The notes: generated by a model from the sequence alone, not told the origin. 64,000 bases of DNA from Myxococcaceae bacterium JPH2 (GCA_016458225.1 JAEMGR010000005.1:496001-560000); one strand, 5' to 3'; shown: positions 1 through 11,362, numbered from the stretch's first letter. Numbers and translations are program-made.

Positions 1-1
1 C

Positions 2-1309
2 CTCCAGCATCGAGGCCAGGAGTCCGCCGGCATCGTGGCGTCGGACGGCCATACCCTTCGCGCCCATCGACAGATGGGCCTGGTCGCGGACATCTTCACC
101 GCACCCGTGCTCGCCGGCCTGCCTGGCCAGGCAGCCATCGGGCACACGCGCTACTCCACCGCGGGCGGCAGCCGGCTGGAGAACGCCCAGCCCCTCTTCG
201 TCACGTACGCGGGCGGGCAGTTCTCCATCGCGCACAACGGCAACCTGGTGAACGCGCGCGAGCTGAAGGACGCGCTCGAGGCCGACGGCGCCATCTTCCA
301 GTCGGACGCGGACACGGAGGTGGTCATGCACCTCCTCGCCCGCTCCAAGCAGCCGACCTTCGAGGCGAAGCTCGTGGAGGCCCTCAAGAAGGTGGAGGGC
401 GCCTACAGCATCCTGCTGCTCACCGAGAGCAAGCTCATCGCCGCGCGCGACCCCTACGGCTTCCGGCCGCTGGTGCTGGGCAAGATGAAGGAAGGCGCCT
501 TCGTGGTGGCCAGCGAGACGACCGCGCTGGACCTCATCGAGGCCGAGCTGGTGCGCGAGCTGGAGCCCGGCGAGCTGCTCGTCATCGAGAACGGCGTCAT
601 GCGCACCAGCCAGCCGTTCGCGCGAGCGCCACGCCAGGCCCGCTGCATCTTCGAGCAGGTCTACTTCGCCAAGCCGGACTCCGTGCTCTTCGGCAAGAGC
701 GTCTACGAGACGCGCAAGCGCCTGGGCATGCAGTTGGCCCGCGAGCAGCCCGCCCCCAGCGCGGACCTGGTCATCGCGGTGCCGGACTCGGGCGTGCCGG
801 CCGCCATCGGCTTCTCCCAGATGAGCGGCATCCCCTACGACGTGGGCCTCATCCGCAGCCACTACGTGGGCCGCACCTTCATCGAGCCGCAGCAGTCCAT
901 CCGTCACTTCGGCGTGAAGCTGAAGCTGTCCGCCGTGCGCAGCGTGCTCAAGGGCAAGCGCGTGGTGGTGGTGGATGACTCCATCGTGCGCGGCACCACC
1001 AGCCGGAAGATCGTCAAGATGCTCAAGGCCGCCGGCGCCGTGGAGGTGCATCTGCGCATCTCGTCGCCGCCCACGCAGTGGCCCTGCTACTACGGCATCG
1101 ACACGCCCAGCCGGCAGGAGCTCATCGCCTCCAGCCACACCACCGAGGAGATCGCCCGCTACGTGACGGCGGACTCGCTGGGCTACCTCTCGCTGGAAGG
1201 CCTGGGCACCGCGGTGGACGACCCCACGGGCTCCACCTTCTGCACGGCCTGCTTCTCGGGTCAGTACCTCACGGGCGGCTTCACGGCGGACGACAAGCTC
1301 AGCGCCTGA
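2..1309 (+). CDS. purF: Amidophosphoribosyltransferase, 5' end missing
   Basis: This enzyme makes 5-phosphoribosylamine from PRPP and glutamine, the first committed step of cytosolic purine synthesis. The frame is open from base 2 and the first residues read [11 protein letters not shown], the typical PurF N-terminal segment, so the true start and the catalytic N-terminal Cys lie upstream of the window. The glutaminase motif [11 protein letters not shown] follows, and the PRPP loop [13 protein letters not shown] is encoded near 963-1000. A GTG at 35 would cut into the glutaminase domain and is not a credible start. The gene ends 4 bases before the kinase gene. I see no functional tie between them. 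Confidence 0.95.
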   Translation, partial: LQHRGQESAGIVASDGHTLRAHRQMGLVADIFTAPVLAGLPGQAAIGHTRYSTAGGSRLENAQPLFVTYAGGQFSIAHNGNLVNARELKDALEADGAIFQSDADTEVVMHLLARSKQPTFEAKLVEALKKVEGAYSILLLTESKLIAARDPYGFRPLVLGKMKEGAFVVASETTALDLIEAELVRELEPGELLVIENGVMRTSQPFARAPRQARCIFEQVYFAKPDSVLFGKSVYETRKRLGMQLAREQPAPSADLVIAVPDSGVPAAIGFSQMSGIPYDVGLIRSHYVGRTFIEPQQSIRHFGVKLKLSAVRSVLKGKRVVVVDDSIVRGTTSRKIVKMLKAAGAVEVHLRISSPPTQWPCYYGIDTPSRQELIASSHTTEEIARYVTADSLGYLSLEGLGTAVDDPTGSTFCTACFSGQYLTGGFTADDKLSA

Positions 1310-1313
1310 CCCC

Positions 1314-2956
1314 ATGACCGCCTCGTCCGCGCGGCCCGAGTTCATCCAGGCGGAGCGACAGTTCGTCCGCTCCGTGCTCGCGGGACTCGTGCTGCTGGGG
1401 CTCGTGGCGGTCGCGGGTCCCCTGCTCAGCTACCGCAGCGACGTGGCCGAGGCGCGCGCGCAGTTCCAGCTGCGCGTCGCGCGCGAGGCCCGCGTCTACG
1501 CCGAGGCGCTCGGCCTTCACCTCAACCTGCTCCAGACGGAGCTGCAGCGCGTCTCCGCGAGCGTGGGGCCGGACCTTCAGCACCCCGGCGACCTGGGCAC
1601 CGAGGACCTGCTCGACCTCACCTCCCCCTCGGGCGGCCTGTTCCACGCGGGCCTCATGCTGCTGGACGGCGACGGCCGCGTCCGCTGGAGCGACCCCCCG
1701 CACATCACCGAGGAGTCCTCCTTCGCGGCGCGCCCCTGGTTCCGAGACGTGCTCGCGCGTCAGGTGCCCATCGTCGAGGCCATCGCGCCGGGCTCGTCGT
1801 CCTTCGTCGTCGCCGTTCCCATCACCCATGGCGGTCGCGCCGCGGGCGTGCTCGCGGGCCTGCTCGACACGAGCACCGCGCTGCCGGGCGGCCGGCCGCT
1901 GGGCGAGCACCTGGAGCTGCTCGTCCTCAACGCCGCGGGCGACCTGTTCCTCCCCGGCACGCCGCCGCGCTGGGCCACGCTCCCCCAAGCGGATGCCGAG
2001 CTGCGCGCCGTCATCCACGAGGGCATCCGCCCGCTCGCGTTGGGGCCGGACCTGGAGGTCTTCGCCGCCGCGACGAAGGTGCCGGGCACGGGACTCAACC
2101 TGGTGCTCGCCGCGGACGAGACCGCGATGCTCGCGGGCATCCGCAACCGCTTCCTCGTGCAGCTCATGGTGGTGGCGCTGCTCCAGCTCGGCACGCTGGT
2201 GCTCTTCAGCTTCCACTGGCGCCGCGTGTACGGACTCTTCCTCGACATGGAGGAGCGCGCCGCGAGCCACGAGAAGATGGCCGCGCTCGGCAGCGCCGCG
2301 AGCCTCATCGCGCACGAGGTGAAGAACTCGCTCAACGGCCTGAAGATGGCCGCGGGGCTGGTGTCTCACGAGGGCGAGGGCCCGCTGGTCGCGCGCACCA
2401 TCAACGGCCAGGTGGACCGGCTGTCCCATCTGGCCACCTCGCTGCTGCACTTCGGCAAGCCGCCGGTGACACGGCGCACGGAGGTGGACCTGTCGCAGCT
2501 CGTGCGCGACGTCGTCTCTGGCCTGCGCGCCTTGCCCGAAGCCGACGAAGTCCGCCTGGATGTGGTGCTGCCCGAGCGCGCGCCCCTCTCGTGTGATCCG
2601 CTGCTGCTGGCCACCGCGCTGGACAACCTCTTGCGCAACGCCATGGAGGCCACGGTGGCCGCCAAGGACCTGGGGCAGCTCGCCGCGCCCGAGGTGCGCG
2701 TGGTCGCCACGCTTCGGGAGAACGAGGCCGTGGTCAGCGTGGAGGACAACGCGGGCGGACCGCCCACCACCGTGGAGGGCCGCCTCTTCGAGCCCTTCGT
2801 CACCTCCAAGGCCAAGGGCATCGGCCTGGGGCTCGCCATGACGCGGCAGGCCCTGGAGCAGCAGGGCGGGATGCTGACCTTCGAGCGCATTCCCGGAGGC
2901 AGCCGGTTCCAGGTACACCTGCCCCTGCCCCTCTCCTCCTCCGAGGCGCCCCGGAC

Positions 2957-2960
<4 letters not shown>
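1314..2960 (+). CDS. Membrane sensor histidine kinase
   Basis: Sensor kinase of 548 residues, probably the partner of the next gene. An N-terminal membrane segment at about residues 18-40 and a second at about 280-300 enclose a roughly 240-residue extracytoplasmic region, Cache-like in layout (inferred). The cytoplasmic part has an H-box AHEVKNSLNG with the phospho-acceptor His334, an N-box LDNLLRNAMEAT, a G1 box EDNAGG and a G2 box GIGLGLAM. The stop overlaps the next start as ATGA, so the two are translationally coupled. The downstream metal-efflux operon suggests that it senses periplasmic metal or envelope stress. That role is inferred from position only. Confidence 0.9.
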
Positions 2961-4309
<1,349 letters not shown>

Positions 4310-4315
4310 AAGCAT

Positions 4316-4360
4316 TTTGAAGTGCGCGGCGCCGCTGCAAGGAATTTGAACCGCGCGGCG
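4316..4360 (+). promoter_or_regulatory. Tandem repeat, candidate enhancer for the efflux operon
   Basis: Two 16-base direct repeats, tttgaagtgcgcggcg (4316-4331) and tttgaaccgcgcggcg (4345-4360), differ at 2 positions. They lie 29 bases apart start to start, about 60-105 bases before the predicted start of transcription. That is the usual distance for an activator site of a sigma54 promoter. The function is inferred. Confidence 0.4.
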
Positions 4361-4393
4361 GACGCAGCTCCTCGAAATCACTGAGGAATCCCC

Positions 4394-4409
4394 GGGCACG
4401 CGCCTTGCC
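4394..4409 (+). promoter_or_regulatory. Sigma54 (-24/-12) promoter of the metal-efflux operon
   Basis: The sequence gggcacgcgccttgcc has the invariant GG (4395-4396) and GC (4407-4408) with exactly 10 bases between them, and matches the consensus GGCACG-N4-TTGC throughout. Transcription should start near 4420, which is downstream of the upstream in-frame ATG at 4410. That ATG therefore cannot be the start of the next gene. Confidence 0.8.
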
Positions 4410-4445
4410 ATGGGACAGGCCGGTACCTCACCGGGAGCCTGCCTC

Positions 4446-5792
4446 GTGCGCCGTCCCTTGCCGTTCCTCGCCGCCCTCCTCGCCCTCGTCGGCCCCGCTG
4501 CTGGGGCGCGCGCGGAGTCGCCGCCTTCCACCTCCACGCCTTCCGCCGGAGCGGCGCTGTCGCTCGCGGCCCTGCCGGACGAGGACCACCTCGCCGCGCT
4601 CCTCTGGGAGCAATCGGCCGAGTTCGCCGCCGTCCGCGCGCGCATCGCCGCGACCCGCGCCGACCTCATCCGAGCCCACGTCCTGCCCAACCCGACGCTG
4701 GACGTGTCCATGAACACGATTCCCATCGGGGCCACCAACCCACCGGGGCTGCACCGCTGGACGGAGGTGCCCAACTACGCCTTCGGTCTCTCGGAGCTGG
4801 TGGAGCTGGGCAAGCGCGGCCCTCGCCAGGACTCGGCGCGCGCGGCGCTCGCGGCCTCCGCGCTGGATGCCCAGGCCACGCTGCGCGCGCGCACGTATGA
4901 CGTGATGGACAAGGCCGCGGACGTGGCCGCCACCGAGGTGCGCCTCGCGCAGCTTCAGGAACTCGCCGACGACGCGGCGAAGCTGACCGAGCTGCAGCGC
5001 GTGCGGCAGCGCCACGGCGACGCGGCGGGCCTGGACGTGGACCGCTCGGTGTTGGAGGAAGAGAGCCTCCAGACCTCGCTGGGCGAGGAGCGCTCCCATC
5101 TGGCCGACGCGCTGCTCGCGTGCGCGCAGACCGCGGGCATGCCCTGCCAGCCCTTCGGAGGACGCAACGCGGCGGCGGCCTTCTTGGAGGCACGACTCGC
5201 CCGCGCGCCCTCGCCCGCGGACATCGAGTCGCGGCCTGACCTGCGCTCGCTGTCGGCGCAGGAGGACTCGGCGCGCGCGGCGCTGACGCTGGCCCGTCGT
5301 CACTGGGTGCCGGACCCCACGGTGCGCGCGGGCTACGTGCGCGACCAGTTCCTCGTCTCCGGCAACCAGCAGAACTCGCTGTTCGTCGGCCTCTCCATCC
5401 CGCTGCCCTTCTTCGACCACGGCCAGGCGGACGCGCACGTGGCCAGCGCTGCCATGGAAGCGGCGCGCGTGTCGCGCGAGAAGCTGGCGGCCCAGTCCGC
5501 GCGAGACGCCTCCTCTTTGGCGAACCAGCTCGCCGCGCTGCGCGAGCGCCGGGAGCGGCTGCGCAACCAGACGCTGCCCATGGCGGCGGGCGTGGTGCAG
5601 CGGTTGGACGCGGCGGTGCGCGCGGGCGGCGCGGCGCTGCAGGACCTGCTGCTCGCCCGACGCACCTACGGCGAGCTGCTGCTGCACGCCGCCGACCTCG
5701 ACCAAGGCGCCTTCCACCTGAGCACCGGCCTGGACCGCGCGCACTCCGCGGGCCCGCGCGCGCCCGAGTCCCTCGCCGAGCCTCGCTCCTGA
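4446..5792 (+). CDS. Outer-membrane efflux channel protein (TolC/CzcC type)
   Basis: Outer-membrane component of a tripartite metal efflux system, 448 residues from the chosen GTG. That start gives a textbook signal peptide, RRPLPFLAALLALVGPAAGARA, preceded by gggagc, and lies about 26 bases after the predicted sigma54 transcription start. The in-frame ATG at 4410 lies inside the promoter. The body is Ala/Arg-rich helix with two repeats of the outer-membrane factor fold and conserved segments such as ELVELGKRGPR and SIPLPFFDHGQAD. It is followed 33 bases later by the adaptor and then the RND pump. The metal is not known from this subunit. Confidence 0.88.
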   Translation: MRRPLPFLAALLALVGPAAGARAESPPSTSTPSAGAALSLAALPDEDHLAALLWEQSAEFAAVRARIAATRADLIRAHVLPNPTLDVSMNTIPIGATNPPGLHRWTEVPNYAFGLSELVELGKRGPRQDSARAALAASALDAQATLRARTYDVMDKAADVAATEVRLAQLQELADDAAKLTELQRVRQRHGDAAGLDVDRSVLEEESLQTSLGEERSHLADALLACAQTAGMPCQPFGGRNAAAAFLEARLARAPSPADIESRPDLRSLSAQEDSARAALTLARRHWVPDPTVRAGYVRDQFLVSGNQQNSLFVGLSIPLPFFDHGQADAHVASAAMEAARVSREKLAAQSARDASSLANQLAALRERRERLRNQTLPMAAGVVQRLDAAVRAGGAALQDLLLARRTYGELLLHAADLDQGAFHLSTGLDRAHSAGPRAPESLAEPRS

Positions 5793-5825
5793 CCTTCTTC
5801 CTCTTTCCTTCTTCGGAGTCACACC

Positions 5826-7019
5826 ATGAGCCTCCCGGATTCGTCTCCTGTTCCTCCCCCCGCTCCCTCGTCCGACCAGCGCCGCCCTGTGTGGCTCGCC
5901 ATCGCGGGCGCCGGCCTCATCGGCACCGCGGGCGTGCTGTACGCGCTCGCGCCCGCGCCCTCCTCGGCCGAGAGCGAGACCGCCAACCCGCGCCCCGCGG
6001 TGAACGGCGAGACCGTCCAAATCCCCGAGGGCGCACCTCAATGGCAGTACGTGGAGCTGGCCGTCGCCTCGGAGGCGCCCCCGCTGGCGCCCCTCCCCGC
6101 CCCCGCGCGCGTGCAGTTCGATGAGACCCGCACCGCCTCCATGGGCGCGCCGCTGGCAGGCCGCGTGGAGGAAGTGCGCGTGCGCCTGGGTGACCGCGTG
6201 AAGGCCGGCGAGCGCCTCTTCAGCGTGCGCTCCGGCGCCTACGCGGACCTCCAGAAGGAGATGCACAGCGCGGAGGCCGAGGCCGCCGAGAAGCGCCGCA
6301 CCGCCGAGCGCCTGAAGGAACTCGTGTCCCTGCAGGCCGCGCCGGAGAAGGACCTGCTCGCCGCGCAGACCGAGCAGAAGCAGGCGGAGCTCGCCCTGGA
6401 AGCCGCGCGCGCCAAGGCCGCCAGCCTGCGCGTGTCCACCGAGGGCGACAACCTCTTCTGGGTGACGGCCCCGCGCGCGGGCACCGTGGTGGACCTGGAT
6501 GTGGTGGCCAGCCTGGAGGTGACGCCGGAGCGCGACAAGCCGCTCTTGCGCCTCTCCGACCTGGACGAGGTGCTGGTGGTGGCGGACCTCCAGGAGGCGG
6601 ACACGTCCGACCTGCGTCCAGGCGCGGCCGTGCTCGTCGGCACGCGAGACGGCACCACGCGGCCGGGCAAGGTGGACCGCGTCTCCGAGGTGGTGGACCC
6701 CACGCGCCGCACGGTGGAGGTCCGCGTGCGCGTGCCCAACACCGACCGCCTGTTCCGCCCCAACGCCTACGTGGAGGTGACGCCCTCGGCGCCGGACGAC
6801 GTGAAGCGCGTGCGCGTGCCGGACAGCGCGGTGGTGACGGATGGCTCGCGCTCGGTCGTCTTCGTGGCGCGAGACGCCCACCGGCTGGAGCGCGTGGCGG
6901 TGACGCCCGGTCGTCGGCGCGGCGGTGAGGTGGAGCTGCGCGGCGGCCTCACGGTCGGCGAGCGCTTCGTCGCCCGAGGCGCGCTGCTCCTGGAGAACCA
7001 GATCGAACTGGCCGACTAG
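5826..7019 (+). CDS. Periplasmic adaptor of RND metal efflux (CusB/CzcB type)
   Basis: Membrane-fusion protein of 397 residues that links the inner-membrane pump to the outer-membrane channel. It has an N-terminal membrane anchor at about residues 24-42 (VWLAIAGAGLIGTAGVLYAL). Next come a first lipoyl half around GRVEEVRVRLGDRVKAGE, a helical hairpin rich in Glu/Ala/Lys, and a second lipoyl half around TVVDLDVVASLEVT. The beta-barrel and membrane-proximal domains end in RGALLLENQIELAD. No His-rich or Met-rich metal-binding N-terminus is seen. An RBS (cggag) lies 8 bases before the ATG. It is the middle gene of the three-gene efflux operon. Confidence 0.92.
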   Translation: MSLPDSSPVPPPAPSSDQRRPVWLAIAGAGLIGTAGVLYALAPAPSSAESETANPRPAVNGETVQIPEGAPQWQYVELAVASEAPPLAPLPAPARVQFDETRTASMGAPLAGRVEEVRVRLGDRVKAGERLFSVRSGAYADLQKEMHSAEAEAAEKRRTAERLKELVSLQAAPEKDLLAAQTEQKQAELALEAARAKAASLRVSTEGDNLFWVTAPRAGTVVDLDVVASLEVTPERDKPLLRLSDLDEVLVVADLQEADTSDLRPGAAVLVGTRDGTTRPGKVDRVSEVVDPTRRTVEVRVRVPNTDRLFRPNAYVEVTPSAPDDVKRVRVPDSAVVTDGSRSVVFVARDAHRLERVAVTPGRRRGGEVELRGGLTVGERFVARGALLLENQIELAD

Positions 7020-7037
7020 GCCCCGGGACTCTCAACC

Positions 7038-10000
7038 ATGTTCGAGAAACTCGTCGAATTCAGTCTCAAGAATCGCGCGGCGGTGGTGTTCCTCGCCCTG
7101 CTCGCCGCCATCTGGGGATGGATCTCCTTCCGCGACCTCACGGTGGAGGCGTTCCCGGATCCCACCGACACGCAGGTCAACGTCATCACGCTCTACCCGG
7201 GCCAGCCCTCCGAGGAGGTCGAGCGTCAGATTGGCCTGCCCTTGGAGCGCGCGCTCAACGGCACCCCGGGCCTGGGGCGCCTGCGCAACCTCTCCCTCTT
7301 CGGCCTGTCCTTCGTCACGCTCACGTTCAACGACGGCGTGGACGCGCTCTTCGCGCGCCAGCAGGTGTTGGAGCGACTGCGCGACGCGGAGCTGCCCGAG
7401 GGAATCACTCCGGAGCTGGGCCCCCTGGCCACGCCCATCGGAGAGATTTATCGGTACACGCTCAAGGGCGCCAAGGGCGACCCCATGAAGCTGCGCACCC
7501 TGCAGGACTGGGTGGTGCAGCCGGGCCTCTTGCGCGTGGATGGCGTGGCGGACGTGGTGAGCTACGGCGGTCTCCTGAAGGAGATCCACGTGCAGCCCAA
7601 CCCGGCGCGGCTCGCCACGTTCGGCCTGACGCTGGAGGACCTGGAGAACGCACTGAAGGAGGGCTCGGCCAACGCCAGCGGCGGCACGCTGGAGCGAGGC
7701 GCGGAGCAGTTCGTCGTGCGCAGCGAGGGCCTCTTCCACAACCTGGAGGACATCCGCGACGTGCGCGTCGCCACGCATGACGGCACGCCCATCTTCATCA
7801 AGGACGTGGCCGAGGTGGTGGAGGGATGGGCCCCGCGCCAGGGCGTGGTGAGCCGCGAGGACGCCAACGACGTGGTGGAGGGCATCGTGCTCATGCGCCG
7901 CGGAGAGAATCCCTCCGTGGTGCTCGCCCGCGTGCGCTCGGCCATCGAGGCGCTCAACACCCGCCTCACCCCCGACGACGTGCGCATCGATCCGTTCTAC
8001 GACCGCACGGACCTCGTGAACACCACGCTCCACACAGTGGGCCACAACCTGCTGGAGGGCGCCATCCTGGTGACGCTGGTGCTCTTCGTCTTCCTGTTGG
8101 ATTTGCGCGCGGCGCTGGTGGTGGGCGTGCTCATCCCGCTGTCGCTGCTCGCGTCGTTCATCTACCTGAAGCTGCGCGGCATGTCCGCCAACCTGCTGTC
8201 CATGGGCGCGGTGGACTTCGGCGTCATCGTGGACGGTGGCGTGGTCATCATCGAGAGCATCCTCTCGCGCCTGTCGGATCCGAAGCGCGAGGCGGAGACC
8301 CCCATGGAGCGCATCTTGCTGGCCACCAAGGCCGTGGTGCGTCCCACGGTGTTCTCGCTGCTCATCATCATCGCGGCCTACCTGCCCATCTTCATGCTCC
8401 AGCGGGTGGAGGGCCGCATCTTCGCCCCCATGGCGAACACGGTGGTGGCCGCGCTGGTGGGCGCCCTGGTGTTCTCCGTCACGCTCATCCCGGTGCTCGC
8501 CTCGTTCGTGTACCGCAAGCCCGTGCACCACAAGGAGTCGCCGGTGTTGCGCGCGGCGGACCGGGCCTATGGTCCCGCGCTGCGCTGGAGCCTCAAGCAC
8601 CCCGCGTGGGTGTTGGCGGTGGCCACCGCGGGCCTGCTCGTGGCGGGCTGGATGTTGCCGCGCATGGGCAGCGAGTTCCTCCCGCAACTCAACGAGGGCG
8701 GCCTGTACCTCACCTTCACCCTGCCCTCCAACGTGTCGCTCTCCGAGGGGCGCAAGCTGGTGCCGCGCCTGACGCAGCTCATCCGCCGCGCGCCCCAGGT
8801 GGACGCGGTGCTCAGCCAGCTCGGTCGTCCCGAGGACGGCACGGACGCCACGCTGACGAACAACCTGGAGTTCTTCGTGAAGCTCAAGCCACCCGACCAG
8901 TGGCCCAAGCGCACGCCCACCCTGGCGGACGTCATCACGGAGATGCAGAACAACGTCGCGGAGGTGCCGGGCCTGGAGGTGAACTTCAGCCAGCCCATCA
9001 GCGACAACGTCAACGAGAGCATCAGCGGACAGTTCGGCCAGGTGGCCGTGAAGCTGTACGGCGACGACCTGAAGGTGCTGCAGGACCAGGCGGAGAAGGT
9101 GAAGAACACCATCGCCCGCGTGGACGGCGTGGCGGACCTGGGCATCGTGAAGAGCGGCGAGGTGCCGGACATCAAGGTCACCCCGGACCGCGTGGCCCTC
9201 GCGCGCTACGGCATGTCGCTGGGTGACTTCCAGCACGTCTTCCAGACGGCGGTGGGAGGTCGTCCGGTGAGCGAGTTCTGGGAGGGCGAGCGCCGCTTCG
9301 ACGTGGTGATGCGCCTGCCCCTGTCCTCGCGTGACGACATCGAGAAGATCGCCCACCTGCGAGTGCCGGTGGAGGGTGGCGTCACGGTGCCGCTCAACGG
9401 GCTCGCCCGAGTGGAGACGGGCTTCGGCCGAGCCTCCATCAACCGCGAGAACGGCCGGCGCTACATCGGCATCCGAATGAACGTGCGAGGGCGAGACCTG
9501 GGCTCGTTCGTCACCGAGGCCCGAGCGCTGGTGGCCCGCGATGCGCCCACGCCAGCGGGGACCAGCATCGAGTGGGGCGGCGAGTTCGAGAACAAGGAGC
9601 GCGCGATGAACCGGCTGCTGTCGGTGGTACCGGTGGCGCTCATCCTCACGCTCATCCTGCTCTTCAAGGCGTTCAACTCGTTCGGTCGCGCGGTCGTCAC
9701 GCTGATGAACGTGCCCTTCGCGCTGATGGGCGGGGTGTTCGGCCTCTACATCGCGGGCATGCCCGTGAGCGTGGCGGCGGCGGTGGGCTTCATCGCGCTC
9801 ATCGGACAAGCGGCGCTCAACGGAGTGCTCGTGATGAGCGCCATCGCGGAGCGGCGCGAAGCAGGCGAGGCCCTGGATGACGCCATCCTCCACGGCAGCC
9901 GCGAGCGCCTGCGCCCGGTGCTGATGACCGCGGCGCTGGCGGCGCTGGGTCTGGTGCCCGCGTGCTTGAGCCAGGGCATCGGCTCGGAGACGCAGAAGCC

Positions 10001-10172
10001 GCTGGCGGTGGTCATCGTCTCGGGGACCATCTCCGCGTGCGTGCTCACGCTGGTGCTGTTGCCCGTGATGTTCCGCCTGTTCGCGCGCTTCACGGAACAG
10101 CTCGCGGATCGCATGCCGGCGAAGCTGCTGCGAGCAGTGCCCGGCACGGAGAACCTCCGCAAGGCGGGCTGA
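7038..10172 (+). CDS. Heavy-metal RND efflux pump (CzcA/CusA family)
   Basis: Inner-membrane proton-driven pump of 1044 residues, full length for the HME-RND family, with two repeats of six membrane segments and large periplasmic loops. The proton-relay segment in the fourth helix reads DFGVIVDGGVVIIES, so Asp393, Asp399 and Glu406 correspond to the essential carboxylates of CzcA. This DFG-type signature resembles divalent-cation (Co/Zn/Cd/Ni) pumps more than the Cu/Ag CusA type, so substrates are probably divalent metals (inference from signature only). It ends the efflux operon, and a strong hairpin follows. Confidence 0.95.
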   Translation: MFEKLVEFSLKNRAAVVFLALLAAIWGWISFRDLTVEAFPDPTDTQVNVITLYPGQPSEEVERQIGLPLERALNGTPGLGRLRNLSLFGLSFVTLTFNDGVDALFARQQVLERLRDAELPEGITPELGPLATPIGEIYRYTLKGAKGDPMKLRTLQDWVVQPGLLRVDGVADVVSYGGLLKEIHVQPNPARLATFGLTLEDLENALKEGSANASGGTLERGAEQFVVRSEGLFHNLEDIRDVRVATHDGTPIFIKDVAEVVEGWAPRQGVVSREDANDVVEGIVLMRRGENPSVVLARVRSAIEALNTRLTPDDVRIDPFYDRTDLVNTTLHTVGHNLLEGAILVTLVLFVFLLDLRAALVVGVLIPLSLLASFIYLKLRGMSANLLSMGAVDFGVIVDGGVVIIESILSRLSDPKREAETPMERILLATKAVVRPTVFSLLIIIAAYLPIFMLQRVEGRIFAPMANTVVAALVGALVFSVTLIPVLASFVYRKPVHHKESPVLRAADRAYGPALRWSLKHPAWVLAVATAGLLVAGWMLPRMGSEFLPQLNEGGLYLTFTLPSNVSLSEGRKLVPRLTQLIRRAPQVDAVLSQLGRPEDGTDATLTNNLEFFVKLKPPDQWPKRTPTLADVITEMQNNVAEVPGLEVNFSQPISDNVNESISGQFGQVAVKLYGDDLKVLQDQAEKVKNTIARVDGVADLGIVKSGEVPDIKVTPDRVALARYGMSLGDFQHVFQTAVGGRPVSEFWEGERRFDVVMRLPLSSRDDIEKIAHLRVPVEGGVTVPLNGLARVETGFGRASINRENGRRYIGIRMNVRGRDLGSFVTEARALVARDAPTPAGTSIEWGGEFENKERAMNRLLSVVPVALILTLILLFKAFNSFGRAVVTLMNVPFALMGGVFGLYIAGMPVSVAAAVGFIALIGQAALNGVLVMSAIAERREAGEALDDAILHGSRERLRPVLMTAALAALGLVPACLSQGIGSETQKPLAVVIVSGTISACVLTLVLLPVMFRLFARFTEQLADRMPAKLLRAVPGTENLRKAG

Positions 10173-10185
10173 CAAGTTGTTGGGG

Positions 10186-10219
10186 GCGGGCGGCATCCAC
10201 GAGCAGGGATGCCGCCCGC
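10186..10219. terminator. Hairpin between convergent genes
   Basis: Perfect 13-base arms gcgggcggcatcc (10186-10198) and ggatgccgcccgc (10207-10219) enclose an 8-base loop. It stands between the end of the pump gene and the end of rluA, which converge. There is no long T-run on either side, so it is terminator-like rather than canonical. Confidence 0.6.
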
Positions 10220-10224
10220 GCAGT

Positions 10225-11304
10225 TCACGCCCCGGACTTCGGGGCCTCGGGCAAAGGCCGGCCCGCGATGAAGTCCTCGAGGTCCGCGGGGAGCGGAGCC
10301 TCGAACGTCATGGGCGTCCGCGTCCCCGGGTGCGCGAAGGAAATGCGCGCCGCATGCAACGCGTGCCGAGGCAGCCGAAGCCGCGCCCACGCCTCCGGCT
10401 CCAAGCAGCGCTTGCTGAACCGATCGAAGTAGCCCGGGTCCGGCCCGTACATCTTGTCCCCGACGAGCGGGTGCCCTGCCTCGCGAAGGTGGATGCGAAT
10501 CTGGTGCTGGCGACCGGTCTCCGGGTAGCAGCGCAAGAGCGCGAACGGAGCACCATCGCGAGTGAACCGCTGCAACACCTCGAAGCGGGTGCGGCTCTCC
10601 TTGCCCTCCACGGGGTCGATGCGCACCGCGATGCGGATGAGGTCAGTGCCTTCCGCGATGGGAGCATCGACCACGAAGGAGTCCTCACGAGGATGGCCCT
10701 CGCAGACCGCGAGGTATTCCTTGTGGACATCGCGAGACAGGAACAGCCGCCCGAGCACGCGACACGACTCCGTCGTGCGGCCACACACCACGAGCCCACT
10801 CGTCTCCCGGTCCAGTCGATGCGCGGGCTCGGCGGCGCGCTCCTCGAAGCGCTCGCGCAGCAACGAGACGAGAGTGCCCTTGTGGTAGCGCGCGGTGGGG
10901 TGGATGGGCAGCCCCGCCGGCTTGTCGAGCACGAGCAGCCAATCATCTTGAAAGACGACCGCCACCTCCGTGGGCGTCTCGGGCTCCTCGCTGGCAGGGC
11001 GCCGCAAGCGGAACGCGAGCCCGGGATAGACAGGCGTGGAGGGCTTGAGGCGGCCCTCGTCACAGAACACACCCCGCTGGATGATGCCGAGCACGCGCTC
11101 GCGCGACGCACGCCGGAGCTTCTCGCGGAGATACCGCTCCAATCGCCAGCCCGCATAGTTGGGCTCGACGACGTAGAGGATGTCGGCGAAGCCCTCGGGC
11201 GGCTCCTCGGCGGAGGAGCCCGCGACATCCACAGACAGCGCTACCGCACCCTTCTCGGGCGCGGTCTCCTCGGAGGACTCGGCGGTGGGCTCCTTCGCGG
11301 TCAT
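10225..11304 (-). CDS. RluA-family pseudouridine synthase
   Basis: RNA-modifying enzyme of 359 residues that isomerises uridine to pseudouridine in rRNA or tRNA. An acidic, low-complexity N-terminus of about 40 residues precedes an S4-like RNA-binding domain (RLERYLREKLRRASRERVL). The catalytic domain follows, with HRLDRETSGLVV carrying the catalytic Asp and GRQHQIRIHLREAGHPLVGD near the C-terminal side. RluA, RluC and RluD cannot be told apart from these motifs, so the target uridine is not assigned. It lies 58 bases downstream of wecB on the same strand and may be co-transcribed. Confidence 0.92.
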   Translation of the reverse strand: MTAKEPTAESSEETAPEKGAVALSVDVAGSSAEEPPEGFADILYVVEPNYAGWRLERYLREKLRRASRERVLGIIQRGVFCDEGRLKPSTPVYPGLAFRLRRPASEEPETPTEVAVVFQDDWLLVLDKPAGLPIHPTARYHKGTLVSLLRERFEERAAEPAHRLDRETSGLVVCGRTTESCRVLGRLFLSRDVHKEYLAVCEGHPREDSFVVDAPIAEGTDLIRIAVRIDPVEGKESRTRFEVLQRFTRDGAPFALLRCYPETGRQHQIRIHLREAGHPLVGDKMYGPDPGYFDRFSKRCLEPEAWARLRLPRHALHAARISFAHPGTRTPMTFEAPLPADLEDFIAGRPLPEAPKSGA

Positions 11305-11362
11305 GGCCCCAGGGCTCTAGCACGCCCGACACGCGGCCAGGGGCCCCGACGCAGAGGCGCCG

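Noticed and set aside
4410-4445. ATG at 4410 as start of the efflux outer-membrane gene
   Set aside because: It lies upstream of the predicted sigma54 transcript start and adds 12 residues before a good signal peptide.
7032-10196. Open frame of 1054 codons antisense to the RND pump gene
   Set aside because: A mirror of GC-rich codon use. The protein is His/Gln/Arg/Glu-rich with no domain, and the plus strand holds a complete pump.
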